Positions 1 to 9,140 are shown, counted from the first letter of the stretch. The stretch is DNA of 45,453 nucleotides from Oscillospiraceae bacterium (GCA_012513005.1 JAAZCZ010000072.1:1-45453), one strand, 5' to 3'. Numbers and translations are program-made. The notes: generated from the letters alone by a model not told the origin.

Positions 1-1
1 G

Positions 2-1135
2 CCGAGTCTCCCCTTTGGCGGAAAATACAGAATCATTGATTTTCCGCTGTCAAATTGTGTTCACTCCGGAATTGAGGTTGTGGGTGTGCTTACTCAGTAC
101 AGACCACTCGTTCTAAACAGCTACATCGGAAGCGGTCAGGCATATGACCTAGACAGCTCTTCCGGTGGCGTTTTTATTCTGCCTCCGTATCTGGGTGCAA
201 ACGAAACAGGCTCATGGTTTTCCGGTACTGCTAATGCCATTTTTCAGAATTTGGATTTTATCGAGGAATTTGACGCTGAGAATGTGCTTATTTTATCCGG
301 CGACCATATTTATAAGATGGACTACTCATATATGCTAAAAGAGCATATGGCGGCAGATGCAGACTGCACTATTTCTGTTATACAGGTGCCCATGGCAGAT
401 GCTTCGAGATTTGGCATATTATCCGTCGGTGAGGACGGCTTTATCACCGAGTTTGAGGAAAAACCGAAAAATCCCAAGAGCGACTTAGCTTCTATGGGCA
501 TTTACATATTCAAAAAATCTAAGCTCAAAGAATATCTGATTGCAGATGAAATTAATCCCAAGTCATCTCATGACTTCGGAAAAGATATTATACCCACAAT
601 GCTTAAAAACGGAGAAAAGCTATTGCCTTTCCGCTTTTCCGGTTACTGGCGCGATGTGGGTACTATTGAGAGTCTTTGGGACTCCAATATGGATATTCTA
701 TCTCATACATTGATTGACTTAGACGACCCGGACTGGCCGATTCTTGCCAGAAGCCCAATTACACCTCCCCACTATGCAGGAGACTGTGCCGAGATTACAC
801 ACTCAATAATCAGTGACGGCTCTGAGGTTTTCGGCTGTGTTGAAAACTCTGTTTTATCACATTCAGCCTATGTTGGCGAAAATGCCTGTGTCCGATACAG
901 CATTTTAATGCCGGGTGCCAGAGTTGAAGCCGGAGCGCAGGTTCTCTATTCTATTATCGGTGAGCACTGCACTGTTTCTCATAATGCGGAGGTAGGCTCA
1001 CTTCCTACGGGCGCTTTGGATTGGAACGTGACTACCTGCGGACCCTTTACCACAGTAGGTCCCGGGGTCTGCGTTAAGGCGGGAGAGATGCTTTACGACT
1101 CTGTGTATTTAACTTCCGAGGAGGCCAAATCATGA
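2..1135 (+). CDS. glgC: Glucose-1-phosphate adenylyltransferase catalytic subunit, 5' truncated
   Basis: It makes ADP-glucose from ATP and glucose-1-phosphate, the committed step of bacterial glycogen synthesis. The reading frame is open from base 2, and its first residues (GGKYRIIDFPLSNCVHSGI) are the family block that follows the N-terminal nucleotide-binding loop. The start codon and GGxGTRL loop therefore lie outside the window. The catalytic-site block SGDHIYKMDY is present, as is the EEKPKNP substrate loop. The C-terminal third carries the hexapeptide-like left-handed helix repeats. The stop overlaps the next start as ATGA, so it is translationally coupled to glgD. An internal ATG-like start at 80 is rejected because conserved sequence continues upstream of it. 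Confidence 0.95.
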   Translation, partial: PSLPFGGKYRIIDFPLSNCVHSGIEVVGVLTQYRPLVLNSYIGSGQAYDLDSSSGGVFILPPYLGANETGSWFSGTANAIFQNLDFIEEFDAENVLILSGDHIYKMDYSYMLKEHMAADADCTISVIQVPMADASRFGILSVGEDGFITEFEEKPKNPKSDLASMGIYIFKKSKLKEYLIADEINPKSSHDFGKDIIPTMLKNGEKLLPFRFSGYWRDVGTIESLWDSNMDILSHTLIDLDDPDWPILARSPITPPHYAGDCAEITHSIISDGSEVFGCVENSVLSHSAYVGENACVRYSILMPGARVEAGAQVLYSIIGEHCTVSHNAEVGSLPTGALDWNVTTCGPFTTVGPGVCVKAGEMLYDSVYLTSEEAKS

Positions 1136-2235
1136 ATTTACACGGGATTATCTTTGCAGACAGACTTGCCCCCGAACTAAAAGAGCTTACCACTCCCAGA
1201 ACAGCAGCTTCTCTTCCCTATGCCGGAAGATACAGGCTGATTGACTTTCCGCTCTCAGCAATGCAAAATGCGGGAGTGCATGATGTTGATGTTATAATGC
1301 AGAGGGATTTTCAGTCCCTTCTCGACCATGTGGGCAGCGGCAAGACATGGGATATGAGCAGAAGGCGCGGCGGGCTAAGGCTGCTGCCTCCCTTTGACTC
1401 AGCTGACACAGAGCGCGGCGGGCAGGGTACTATGGGTATTTTGCTCAGTATAAAAAATTATATCAGAGATATTAGACAGGATTATGTGGTGCTTTGCTCC
1501 GGTACATTGGCTGCTAATTTAGATTTGTCTGCTGTGATGCAAAGCCATCTTGATACAGGTGCCAGCGTGACTGCTGTATGCACAAATGTCATTCCCCCGG
1601 GCTCGCCCGCTAAACGCTTGATTGCTGATGAGAATAATTATGTTACAGAAATACCCCACGGTGTTTCGGACATTGGTCTTGCCTCGCTTGAAGTTTTTCT
1701 CATGTCCAAACAGACACTTATTCGCGCAATGGAAATTTGCAGTGAGGCAGGCTGCAGCTGCTCGCACTATTTTGCTCTTAGGGCTTTAATCGAGGAGGGC
1801 TGCGCAATCTCGGCTTTTATTCATGAGGGTTATGCAAAGCAGATACGCACAGTCTCTGACTACTACACATCAAGCATGGCACTGCTGGGTTCCGATGTAC
1901 GCCGTGAGCTGTTCACAAGTGAAAGACCCGTGAACACAAAGGTTCGCTCTGATGTTGGAGCTTACTATGGAGATTCCGGCAAAGTAAGCAATTGCCTAAT
2001 TGCTGACGGCTGCCGTGTTGAGGGCGAGGTTAAAAACTGCCTGCTGTTTCGCGGTGTTGTTGTTGAGCGCGGGGCATATTTGGAAAACTGCATTATTATG
2101 CAGGATTCTGTTGTGGGTGCCGGTGCCCGTCTTGCTCACGTTATTTCAGACAAGGACACACATATTACAGGAGGCACCTGCCTGCAAGGCAGCCCGGAAG
2201 AGCCGATACTTATCCCTAAGGCTACGGTTATATAG
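1132..2235 (+). CDS. glgD: Glucose-1-phosphate adenylyltransferase regulatory subunit GlgD
   Basis: This is the paralogous partner of GlgC, which in Firmicutes forms a GlgC/GlgD hetero-oligomer. At 367 aa it has the usual family length. The YRLIDFPLSAMQNAGV block aligns with the GlgC counterpart. The positions used for catalysis have drifted: GlgC has SGDHIYKMD where GlgD has CSGTLAANLD, so the catalytic-block Asp is Thr. The N-terminus also lacks the GGxGTR nucleotide loop. These are typical of GlgD and point to a modulatory, non-catalytic subunit. Hexapeptide repeats fill the C-terminus. The start codon overlaps the glgC stop by four bases, and glgP follows after 39 bases. Confidence 0.93.
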   Translation: MNLHGIIFADRLAPELKELTTPRTAASLPYAGRYRLIDFPLSAMQNAGVHDVDVIMQRDFQSLLDHVGSGKTWDMSRRRGGLRLLPPFDSADTERGGQGTMGILLSIKNYIRDIRQDYVVLCSGTLAANLDLSAVMQSHLDTGASVTAVCTNVIPPGSPAKRLIADENNYVTEIPHGVSDIGLASLEVFLMSKQTLIRAMEICSEAGCSCSHYFALRALIEEGCAISAFIHEGYAKQIRTVSDYYTSSMALLGSDVRRELFTSERPVNTKVRSDVGAYYGDSGKVSNCLIADGCRVEGEVKNCLLFRGVVVERGAYLENCIIMQDSVVGAGARLAHVISDKDTHITGGTCLQGSPEEPILIPKATVI

Positions 2236-2274
2236 CCTAAATATTATATTAAATAAAAAAACTAAGGAAGATTT

Positions 2275-4674
2275 ATGACAACAGGACAAATATCAAAAAA
2301 CGATTTAAAAAGCGCAATAGAAGACAAGCTTAATTCTTTTTTCGGAGTTACAAGCGAAAACGCAACAGACGAGCAGGTGTTTCGTGCATCTGCGATGCTG
2401 ATAAGAGAGCTTATGAGCCGACTTTTGGCATTTGAAAACACAAGCCCCCCCGATAGGCAGTTACATTATTTGTCTATGGAGTTTCTGCTTGGCAGAAGCC
2501 TTATGAAAAATGCATATAACCTGGGTATTGCTGAAGCCTTAACCGAAGCTTTGTCGGATATGGGTCGTGATGCTCGGGATATTTTTGAGACTGAGCCGGA
2601 TGCCGGGCTGGGCAACGGCGGTTTGGGCAGACTAGCTGCCTGCTACATGGACAGCATAGCAGGTGAGGAAATACCCGCTTTGGGCTATTCGCTTTGCTAT
2701 GAGCTCGGAATGTTTAAGCAGGAAATTAAAAACGGGGCTCAAACCGAAGTGGCAGATGATTGGAGAGCCTCGGCTGAGAGCTGGCTTATTCCGAGATACG
2801 AGGACTCTGTTGAAATTAAGTTCGGCGGCAGGGTTGAGGAGACCTGGGATTACTTTGGTAACTGCCACTCAGAGCTCAAAGACTATCACACAGTTTTAGC
2901 AGTTCCCCGTGATATGCTCATATGTGGCGCCGGCGGTAACAGAGTCAATACTCTGAGGCTTTGGGAGGCGCACAGCAAAATCTCGCTTGATATGTTTAAA
3001 TTTGCTGACGGTGCTTATATTCAGAGCGTTGAGCAAAGGGCTATGGCAGAGATTATTACAAAGGTTCTTTATCCTGCCGATGACCACATTGAGGGCAAAA
3101 CCCTGAGACTAAAGCAACAGTATTTCTTTGTGTCTGCAACTGCTATGGACATTGTGAGAAAGCACAGAAAGGCAAGAGGCGATGTTCGCAGCTTTGCAGA
3201 GCACAATGTTATTCATATAAATGACACCCATCCAACTATGATTATTCCCGAGCTTATGCGAATTTTCATGGACGAAGACGGGCTCGGTTGGGACGAGGCT
3301 TGGAGCATAGTTTCAAGCTGTGTTGCTTATACAAACCACACTGTTATGTCTGAGGCATTAGAGTGCTGGCCGCAGGGCTTAATCCAGAGCCTGATTCCCA
3401 GGATTTTTGATATTATCAGTGAAATAAACCGCAGATACAGATGCTATCTGTCTGAAAAGTTCTGCGGCGATATGGAAAAGGTTTCGCGCAATGCCGTTAT
3501 TGTTAACGGACAGATTAACATGGCTAACCTATGTCTTTCCTGCTGCTTTAAGGTAAACGGGGTATCCAAGCTTCACGGCGATATTCTCAAAAATGAGCTT
3601 TTTAATGATATTTTCAATATCTCACCCAATAAATTCACATATGTAACAAACGGAATAGACCACAGACGCTGGCTAGCCCAGGTTAACCCGTCTCTTGATT
3701 TGCTGCTAAAAGAGCTGCTCGGCTATGATTATCTTAAAAGACCTGAGGAGTTTACTCGCCTGCTCAGCTTTGCCGATGACAAAGAGGTTTTACATCGCCT
3801 TATTGAAATTAAGGCTCTAAACAAGCAGAAGTTTTCGGACTTTATTCTAAGAGCCCAGGGTAGCGTTCTTTGCACCGAGCCTATATTCGATGTTCAGGTA
3901 AAAAGGCTGCATGAGTACAAAAGACAGCTCATGTGTGCAATGCTGATTGTGCATCTGCAAAACACGCTGAGAGATAACCCCGGCATGGATTTTAAGCCCC
4001 GAACATTTATTTTTGCAGCCAAGGCAGCTGCCGGCTATAAGACGGCAAAGCGCATTATTGAGCTTTTATGTTCAATTTCCGATGACCTCGATAGAGATCC
4101 CGTTTGCAAGGGCAGGCTCAGCCTTCTATTTGCCCAAAATTACAGGGTTTCGGTTGCGGAGTCTCTGATTCCCGCGGCGCAGGTATCGGAGCAGATTTCA
4201 ACAGCAGGCAAAGAAGCCAGCGGCACCGGCAATATGAAGCTTATGATGAACGGCGCTGTAACTATCGGCACCTTAGACGGAGCTAATGTTGAGATGTATG
4301 AACGCTTGGGCGACGATAACATGTATCTCTTTGGGCTTAGGGCAAATGAGGTAGCAAAGCTTAAAAAATGCTACAATCCCTTGGAGCTTAGTCGAGAGAA
4401 CCATGATATTTTCAGGGTACTTCAGCGTTTTAACTCAGGCATGGCAGACGGCAAGTGCTACTCTGACCTTGTTTCCGGTCTTGTTTACGGCGGGGATCCC
4501 TATATGCTGATTGCAGATTTCCCGGCTTATGTCGAGACTCATAACAGGTTATATCATGATATTGAGGATAAATTTAAGCTGGCTAAGCTTTCTCTTTCTA
4601 ACATTGCCCAAAGCGGAGTCTTCGCAGCAGACAGAGCTGTCAGAGAATACGCAGGGGATATTTGGAAAATATAA
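2275..4674 (+). CDS. glgP: Glycogen/maltodextrin phosphorylase (GT35)
   Basis: It releases glucose-1-phosphate from the non-reducing ends of glycogen or maltodextrin, using pyridoxal phosphate. The 799 aa length fits the family. The PLP block EASGTGNMKLMMNG is intact, with the cofactor lysine at about residue 655. Other conserved blocks are GNGGLGRLAACYMDS, the HINDTHPTM stretch and VQVKRLHEYKRQL. A good ribosome site (AAGGAAG) lies just before the ATG. The gene closes the glgC-glgD-glgP operon, so synthesis and breakdown enzymes are transcribed together. The usual glycogen synthase and branching enzyme are not in the window and may lie to the left. Confidence 0.97.
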   Translation: MTTGQISKNDLKSAIEDKLNSFFGVTSENATDEQVFRASAMLIRELMSRLLAFENTSPPDRQLHYLSMEFLLGRSLMKNAYNLGIAEALTEALSDMGRDARDIFETEPDAGLGNGGLGRLAACYMDSIAGEEIPALGYSLCYELGMFKQEIKNGAQTEVADDWRASAESWLIPRYEDSVEIKFGGRVEETWDYFGNCHSELKDYHTVLAVPRDMLICGAGGNRVNTLRLWEAHSKISLDMFKFADGAYIQSVEQRAMAEIITKVLYPADDHIEGKTLRLKQQYFFVSATAMDIVRKHRKARGDVRSFAEHNVIHINDTHPTMIIPELMRIFMDEDGLGWDEAWSIVSSCVAYTNHTVMSEALECWPQGLIQSLIPRIFDIISEINRRYRCYLSEKFCGDMEKVSRNAVIVNGQINMANLCLSCCFKVNGVSKLHGDILKNELFNDIFNISPNKFTYVTNGIDHRRWLAQVNPSLDLLLKELLGYDYLKRPEEFTRLLSFADDKEVLHRLIEIKALNKQKFSDFILRAQGSVLCTEPIFDVQVKRLHEYKRQLMCAMLIVHLQNTLRDNPGMDFKPRTFIFAAKAAAGYKTAKRIIELLCSISDDLDRDPVCKGRLSLLFAQNYRVSVAESLIPAAQVSEQISTAGKEASGTGNMKLMMNGAVTIGTLDGANVEMYERLGDDNMYLFGLRANEVAKLKKCYNPLELSRENHDIFRVLQRFNSGMADGKCYSDLVSGLVYGGDPYMLIADFPAYVETHNRLYHDIEDKFKLAKLSLSNIAQSGVFAADRAVREYAGDIWKI

Positions 4675-4810
4675 CCGGTAAAAATAATATAAAAATATTT
4701 TTTATTTTGATGCGATAAAAACGCTCACTTATGCGTTATATGGTAAAGAAGCACTTTATTCCCCATTAATTTGCTTTTTACCCTTATTATCATTTCCCCT
4801 ACAAACATGG

Positions 4811-4844
4811 AAAAGCGGCAAGCAACATAGCTTGCCGCTTTTTC
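4811..4844 (+). terminator. Rho-independent terminator after the glg operon
   Basis: A 13-bp perfect stem (AAAAGCGGCAAGC at 4811-4823 with its complement at 4830-4842) and a 6-base loop end in a short T run. It lies about 135 bases past the glgP stop. The rest of the 317-base gap between glgP and the first LCP gene is AT-rich, with no ORF I can support. A possible promoter at 4898-4929 (TTAACA and TAGAAT) has a 20-base spacer, too long to call. Confidence 0.8.
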
Positions 4845-4991
4845 CAATCCTGCGTTATTACAGCAAAATTCGCTGTTCTTAGATTCTTTATAGTCTGTTA
4901 ACAGTATTTTTATGGATTTGTAGTAGAATGATACACTCAGAAAAATGTTTAGTTTAAGCTTATTCTGAATTTATTGCTTGAGGTGATGTGT

Positions 4992-6095
4992 TTGAGTACT
5001 GACGATAAAAACAGTAAAAATAATATTAATAAAAAAGCAAAACGAAAATCTCGCAAGCTTGCAGTTACTATTACGCTGCTGCTTGCTGTTTTGCTGACGG
5101 GGGTACTTGTGTTTAAATTTTTTATAAAGCCGCCTCCCATGCCTAGTGCGGGGCTGCATAATCCGACTGTACAAAATTCCGGCAAAAATGCCGAAGCTAA
5201 TACCCAAACTCCCACACCCGAAAAATCAGGCACATCGGATACTTCTTCCATTTTTGGCAAGGGCGGAGAGTATCACACCTTTGTTGTCGTCGGCAGAGAT
5301 AAGTACGGCTCTAACACCGATACAATTATGATAGTGAGATTTGATACTAAAAATCACAAAATAAATGTCGTGAGTGTGCCCCGGGATACGCTTGTAAATA
5401 TTCCCGAAACCAACAAGCGGGTAAATGCCCTCTATGCTTACGGCAAATTAGCAGACGGCAACGGACCTAAAAGGCTTATGCAGGGTCTGCGCGATATACT
5501 CGGCTTTGAAATAGGCAACTATGTTGTGGTTGACCTTGCTGCCTTTGAGCAGATTGTTGATGCTGTCGGCGGCATTAAGTATAATGTTCCGGTTGACATG
5601 CATTATTCAGACCCGGAGCAAGGACTTGAAATTAACCTAAACCGTGGTGAGCAGCTGCTTAACGGGAAAAACGCCCTCGGCGTTGTGCGTTTTAGAGCGG
5701 GATATGCTAACGCCGATATAGGCAGAATTGCAACTCAGCAAGATTTTCTCAAAACTGCCGCAAAGCAGATGCTCAGCTTAGGCAATGTTCCCAATTTGCC
5801 CAAGATAATAAATATCTTAATCAAAAATGTTGAAACTAATCTTACAGGCTCTAACATTGCATTCTTTGCAAAGGAACTGCTTAAATGCAAGGCTGATGAC
5901 ATTAATTTCTATACCCTGCCTTTTGATTTAAATCCCGAGGGAATCTATGTGCTGATTAGAATTTCTGACTGGCTCGATATTGTAAATGCTCATCTAAATC
6001 CATTAAGCGATAAGGTTACCGAGGCTAATGTCGATATCATTACCAAAGTAAACGGGCAGTTTTATTCCACAACTGGAAAATATGCAGGTAGCTGA
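4992..6095 (+). CDS. LCP family (LytR-CpsA-Psr) cell wall polymer transferase, copy 1
   Basis: LCP proteins attach secondary wall polymers from undecaprenyl carriers to peptidoglycan on the outer membrane face. The protein (367 aa) has a short basic cytoplasmic N-terminus, one membrane segment at about residues 23-45, a Pro/Thr-rich linker starting PPPMPSAGL, and the LCP domain. Visible LCP motifs are VGRDKYGSNTDTIMIV, VPRDTLVNI, the VVDLAAFEQIVDAVGG block, VVRFRAGY and GRIATQQDF. I place the start at TTG 4992: GAGGTG at 4980-4985 gives a 6-base spacing, whereas the in-frame ATG at 4986 touches the ribosome site. It is the first of three tandem paralogs. The substrate polymer cannot be told from sequence. 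Confidence 0.92.
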   Translation: MSTDDKNSKNNINKKAKRKSRKLAVTITLLLAVLLTGVLVFKFFIKPPPMPSAGLHNPTVQNSGKNAEANTQTPTPEKSGTSDTSSIFGKGGEYHTFVVVGRDKYGSNTDTIMIVRFDTKNHKINVVSVPRDTLVNIPETNKRVNALYAYGKLADGNGPKRLMQGLRDILGFEIGNYVVVDLAAFEQIVDAVGGIKYNVPVDMHYSDPEQGLEINLNRGEQLLNGKNALGVVRFRAGYANADIGRIATQQDFLKTAAKQMLSLGNVPNLPKIINILIKNVETNLTGSNIAFFAKELLKCKADDINFYTLPFDLNPEGIYVLIRISDWLDIVNAHLNPLSDKVTEANVDIITKVNGQFYSTTGKYAGS

Positions 6096-6185
6096 TGCAG
6101 CCTGGTCAAAAAGTGCATATTTTGCCCCGGAATAGATAATTATCGTTATATGACCAAAAAATCCACGCGTTTTACTTGAATTAAC

Positions 6186-6225
6186 ACGGAGCATAGTGTA
6201 ATATTACTTGATGCTCCGTATTTTT
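6186..6225 (+). terminator. Terminator after LCP copy 1
   Basis: ACGGAGCAT at 6186-6194 pairs with ATGCTCCGT at 6211-6219. The 16-base loop itself contains the palindrome GTAATATTAC, and a T run follows at 6221-6225. Each LCP gene is thus separated from the next by a terminator. Confidence 0.75.
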
Positions 6226-6267
6226 ATTTATTAGATATATTTTGATTTTGTATAGGATGTGAAGTCC

Positions 6268-7470
6268 GTGAAACTATCCGGCAGTAACAAAAACGGCAAG
6301 AGAGAGGCCGTAAAAAAGGACATAGAAAAAAGCGCTGATGTGGCAAACAGCGGTAAGCAGAAAAGTAGCGCAAAAAAATCCAAGCTAAGATCTGCACTGC
6401 CTATTATTATTCTCTCTGTGCTTATAGTTTTGTTTGCAGCGTTTGCACTATTTAAAATGTGGGTGACACCTCCTCCTATGCCGTCTGCCGGTCTTAATAA
6501 GCCCGTTACCCCGAGCCCTAACCCGAGCGCCGCCGTTGTTGCCACCCCCTCTCCGACCGCTGAGCTTACTCCCAGCCCTACCCCAAACGATGAGCAGGCA
6601 GGCGCAAGCTACACATTTGCTGTTGTCGGCAGAGATAAGGGCGGCTCTAATACTGACACTATCATGATAGTAAAATTTGATACTGCAAATCACAAGATAA
6701 ATGTTGTGAGCATTCCCCGCGACACACTTGTAAACGTAGCCGAGGAAAACAAGAGAATTAACACCCTCTATCATTACGGTAAGATGGCTGACGGAGACGG
6801 TCCTAAGAGACTTATGCAGGGTCTGAGCGACATGCTTGGCTTTGAGCTCGGCAATTATGTAATAGTTGACCTGAAAGCTTTTGAGGATATTGTTGATGCA
6901 ATCGGCGGTATTACTTATAACGTGCCCGTTGATATGTTCTATAACGACCCGTATCAGGGCCTTTATATAGGAATCAGAAGGGGTGAGCAGCTGCTATCCG
7001 GTGCCGAGGCACTTAAAGTTGTACGGTTTAGATCCGGTTATATTAACGCCGACATCGGCAGAATAGGCACTCAGCAGGACTTTCTGATGACTGCCGCAAA
7101 GCAGGTGCTCAGCATAGGAAATATTCCTAATCTGCCTAAAATTATTGAGATTCTTACAAGTAATGTTGATACCAATTTGACAAATGCCAATATTGCTTAT
7201 TTTGCGACTGAACTATTAAAGTGCAAGTCTGAGGACATTTCTTTCAATGTTATGCCGTATAATGTAAATGACGAAATATATCTTACCATCAACATTCCCG
7301 AATGGCTGGCAATGATTAATTCCTACTTAAACCCCTACTCAGAGCAAGTGACGGAGCGTAATGTGAACATCATCACAAAAACAGCAAACGGATTTTACTC
7401 CACAACCGGCACATATGCGAATCTGACAGGAAACAGCACAAGCTTTAACGGCTTTATAAAAGGCTCATAA
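6268..7470 (+). CDS. LCP family cell wall polymer transferase, copy 2
   Basis: It has the same architecture as copy 1: a basic, lysine-rich N-terminus, one membrane helix (LPIIILSVLIVLFAAFALF), a juxtamembrane PPPMPSAGL, a linker rich in Pro, Thr and Ser, then the LCP domain with VGRDKGGSNTDTIMIV, IPRDTLVNV, VVRFRSGY and GRIGTQQDF. The C-terminal tail shares FYSTTGTYA with the paralogs. I choose GTG 6268 over the in-frame GTG 6259. It gives the N-terminus MKLSGSNKN, which matches MKLTGNKRN of copy 3, and the AGGATGTG ribosome site lies correctly upstream. The product is 400 aa. Confidence 0.92.
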   Translation: MKLSGSNKNGKREAVKKDIEKSADVANSGKQKSSAKKSKLRSALPIIILSVLIVLFAAFALFKMWVTPPPMPSAGLNKPVTPSPNPSAAVVATPSPTAELTPSPTPNDEQAGASYTFAVVGRDKGGSNTDTIMIVKFDTANHKINVVSIPRDTLVNVAEENKRINTLYHYGKMADGDGPKRLMQGLSDMLGFELGNYVIVDLKAFEDIVDAIGGITYNVPVDMFYNDPYQGLYIGIRRGEQLLSGAEALKVVRFRSGYINADIGRIGTQQDFLMTAAKQVLSIGNIPNLPKIIEILTSNVDTNLTNANIAYFATELLKCKSEDISFNVMPYNVNDEIYLTINIPEWLAMINSYLNPYSEQVTERNVNIITKTANGFYSTTGTYANLTGNSTSFNGFIKGS

Positions 7471-7527
7471 CAATAATTATATTTTTACACTTTCTTCGCA
7501 AATTTAGTGTTATACTGCAATCTATAC

Positions 7528-7567
7528 AATAAAGTGACGGCATAATACGCCTGTCACTTTATTTTTT
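7528..7567 (+). terminator. Terminator after LCP copy 2
   Basis: AATAAAGTGAC (7528-7538) pairs with GTCACTTTATT (7553-7563). The stem is extended by an inner GGC/GCC with one bulged T, and T residues follow. Confidence 0.8.
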
Positions 7568-7596
7568 AATCAAAAACGACAATAATTGTTAGCAAA

Positions 7597-7625
7597 TTGT
7601 GATATCGCTAGACATTTTATATAAT
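7597..7625 (+). promoter_or_regulatory. Sigma-A-type promoter for LCP copy 3
   Basis: TTGTGA (7597-7602), a 17-base spacer and a consensus TATAAT (7620-7625) lie just past the terminator of copy 2. The predicted transcript has a leader of about 80 bases. This gives copy 3 its own transcription start. Confidence 0.6.
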
Positions 7626-7710
7626 TAGATATAGAATGTAATTTCGATGGAACATTAATAATAATATGATAGTCTAATAAGCAACTTTATTAAATGAAGG
7701 TGTAGATTTT

Positions 7711-9069
7711 ATGAAACTTACCGGCAACAAAAGAAATAAGCAGCCGGCGCCTGAAAAAAATCCTAAGGCGTCACCCGCTAAAAATAACGAGGCTTCCGGC
7801 AAAAAGGCAGACCCTGCAAATAGCATTGAGGGAAAGCCTAAAAAGCGCCGTGTGCCTGTTCCCGTAATTGTTATTTGCTCTATACTGGGCGTTATTCTTT
7901 TGGGCTTCGGGGTATTTAAGCTCTGGCTTCAGCCGCCCCCCATGCCCTCCCCCGGTTTATACAAGCCCACAACTCCCACTCCGGCATCCTCAGCGGCGCC
8001 CTCCGAGACTCCTGCGGAAACCGAAGCGCCGGCAGAGCTTCCCGGGAAAATATACACATTTATCGTTGTGGGTCGCGATAAGGTCGGTGCCAACACCGAC
8101 ACCATGATGGTTGTACACTTTGATACAACTGCCCACAAGCTAAATGTGGTGAGCATACCTCGTGACACCTTGGTAAATATACCCGAGAATGTGAAAAGAG
8201 TTAACACGCTCTATGCCTACGGCAAAAACAGAAACGGTGACGGTCCTGCACGCTTAAAAGAGGGGCTTCGTGACATACTTGGCTTTGAGCTTGGAAACTA
8301 TGTTATTGTTGACCTTAGGGCTTTTGAAGAGATAGTCGATGCTATTGGCGGAGTTACTTATAATGTCCCCATAGATATGTTCTATGATGACCCGTATCAG
8401 AATCTGCACATAGCCATCAGAAGAGGCGAGCAGCTTCTCTCCGGTGCCGAGGCACTTAAGGTTGTTAGATTTAGAGCCGGATATGCAAGTGCAGATATTG
8501 GCCGCATTGGCACACAGCAGGACTTTCTAAAGGCAGTTGCAAAGCAGCTTCTCACAGTTGGTAACATTCCCAACCTGCCGAAAATAATTGATATATTGAC
8601 ATCTAATGTTGAAACCGATTTAACCGCTGCTAATATAACCTATTTTGCTACCGAGCTACTAAAATGCAAGGCTGAGGACATTACCTTCAATACCCTGCCT
8701 GCCGACTACACGGCAAATATCGGCGGTTTTTCCTATGTCAGCATTTATATACCCGAGTGGCTTGATATGGTTAACACATATTTAAACCCCTATCCGGAAA
8801 AGGTTACTGAAGCTAACGTAAATATTCTGACTAAAACCAAAAACGGTTTTTACTCCACAACCGGCACTGTTGCCGGCGGTCCGGGCTCATTTTTAACGCT
8901 TGAGGCGTATTTAAAGGCCTCCGGAGCAGATACACCTGCTGCTACCGACGCACCTCCTGCTGAGGGTGGCGGAGGCGAGGCTCCTCCCGCTGAAGGTGGC
9001 GGAGGCGAGGCTCCTCCCGCTGAGGGTGGCGGAGGCGAAGCTCCTCCCGCTGAAGGCGGCGAAGGATAA
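7711..9069 (+). CDS. LCP family cell wall polymer transferase, copy 3, with Gly-rich repeat tail
   Basis: At 452 aa it is the longest of the three paralogs. The N-terminus is lysine-rich, followed by a membrane helix (PVPVIVICSILGVILLGFGV), juxtamembrane PPPMPSPGL, a Pro/Ala/Glu-rich linker, and the LCP domain (VGRDKVGANTDTMMVV, IPRDTLVNI, VVRFRAGY, GRIGTQQDF). After the shared FYSTTGTVA tail it carries a unique extension ending in four copies of APPAEGGGGE (the last imperfect). The ATG has a good AAGGTG ribosome site. By family it transfers wall polymers to peptidoglycan. The extra tail may act as a flexible spacer or wall-spanning segment, but that is a guess. Confidence 0.92.
   Translation: MKLTGNKRNKQPAPEKNPKASPAKNNEASGKKADPANSIEGKPKKRRVPVPVIVICSILGVILLGFGVFKLWLQPPPMPSPGLYKPTTPTPASSAAPSETPAETEAPAELPGKIYTFIVVGRDKVGANTDTMMVVHFDTTAHKLNVVSIPRDTLVNIPENVKRVNTLYAYGKNRNGDGPARLKEGLRDILGFELGNYVIVDLRAFEEIVDAIGGVTYNVPIDMFYDDPYQNLHIAIRRGEQLLSGAEALKVVRFRAGYASADIGRIGTQQDFLKAVAKQLLTVGNIPNLPKIIDILTSNVETDLTAANITYFATELLKCKAEDITFNTLPADYTANIGGFSYVSIYIPEWLDMVNTYLNPYPEKVTEANVNILTKTKNGFYSTTGTVAGGPGSFLTLEAYLKASGADTPAATDAPPAEGGGGEAPPAEGGGGEAPPAEGGGGEAPPAEGGEG
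8950..9066 (+). repeat. 30-bp coding tandem repeat, about 4 copies
   Basis: The units at 8950-8979, 8980-9009, 9010-9039 and 9040-9066 (partial) encode APPAEGGGGE. They are nearly identical at the DNA level, differing mainly at third codon positions. The unit is GC-rich compared with the surroundings. Confidence 0.95.
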
Positions 9070-9091
9070 GCTTTGTATTAATATAATATTT

Positions 9092-9128
9092 AAAACTGTG
9101 CCGAGGCTTTTGTTTCGGCACAGTTTTT
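9092..9128 (+). terminator. Terminator after LCP copy 3
   Basis: A 13-bp perfect stem (AAAACTGTGCCGA at 9092-9104 with its complement at 9115-9127) and a 10-base loop end in T residues. Confidence 0.85.
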
Positions 9129-9140
9129 ATTTGCTTTTGC

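Noticed and set aside
4898..4929. TTAACA and TAGAAT as a promoter for LCP copy 1
   Set aside because: The 20-base spacer is too long for sigma-A, and no better pair was found.
8950..9066. The repeats at the LCP copy 3 end as a CRISPR-like array
   Set aside because: The units are contiguous without spacers and stay in frame as coding sequence.
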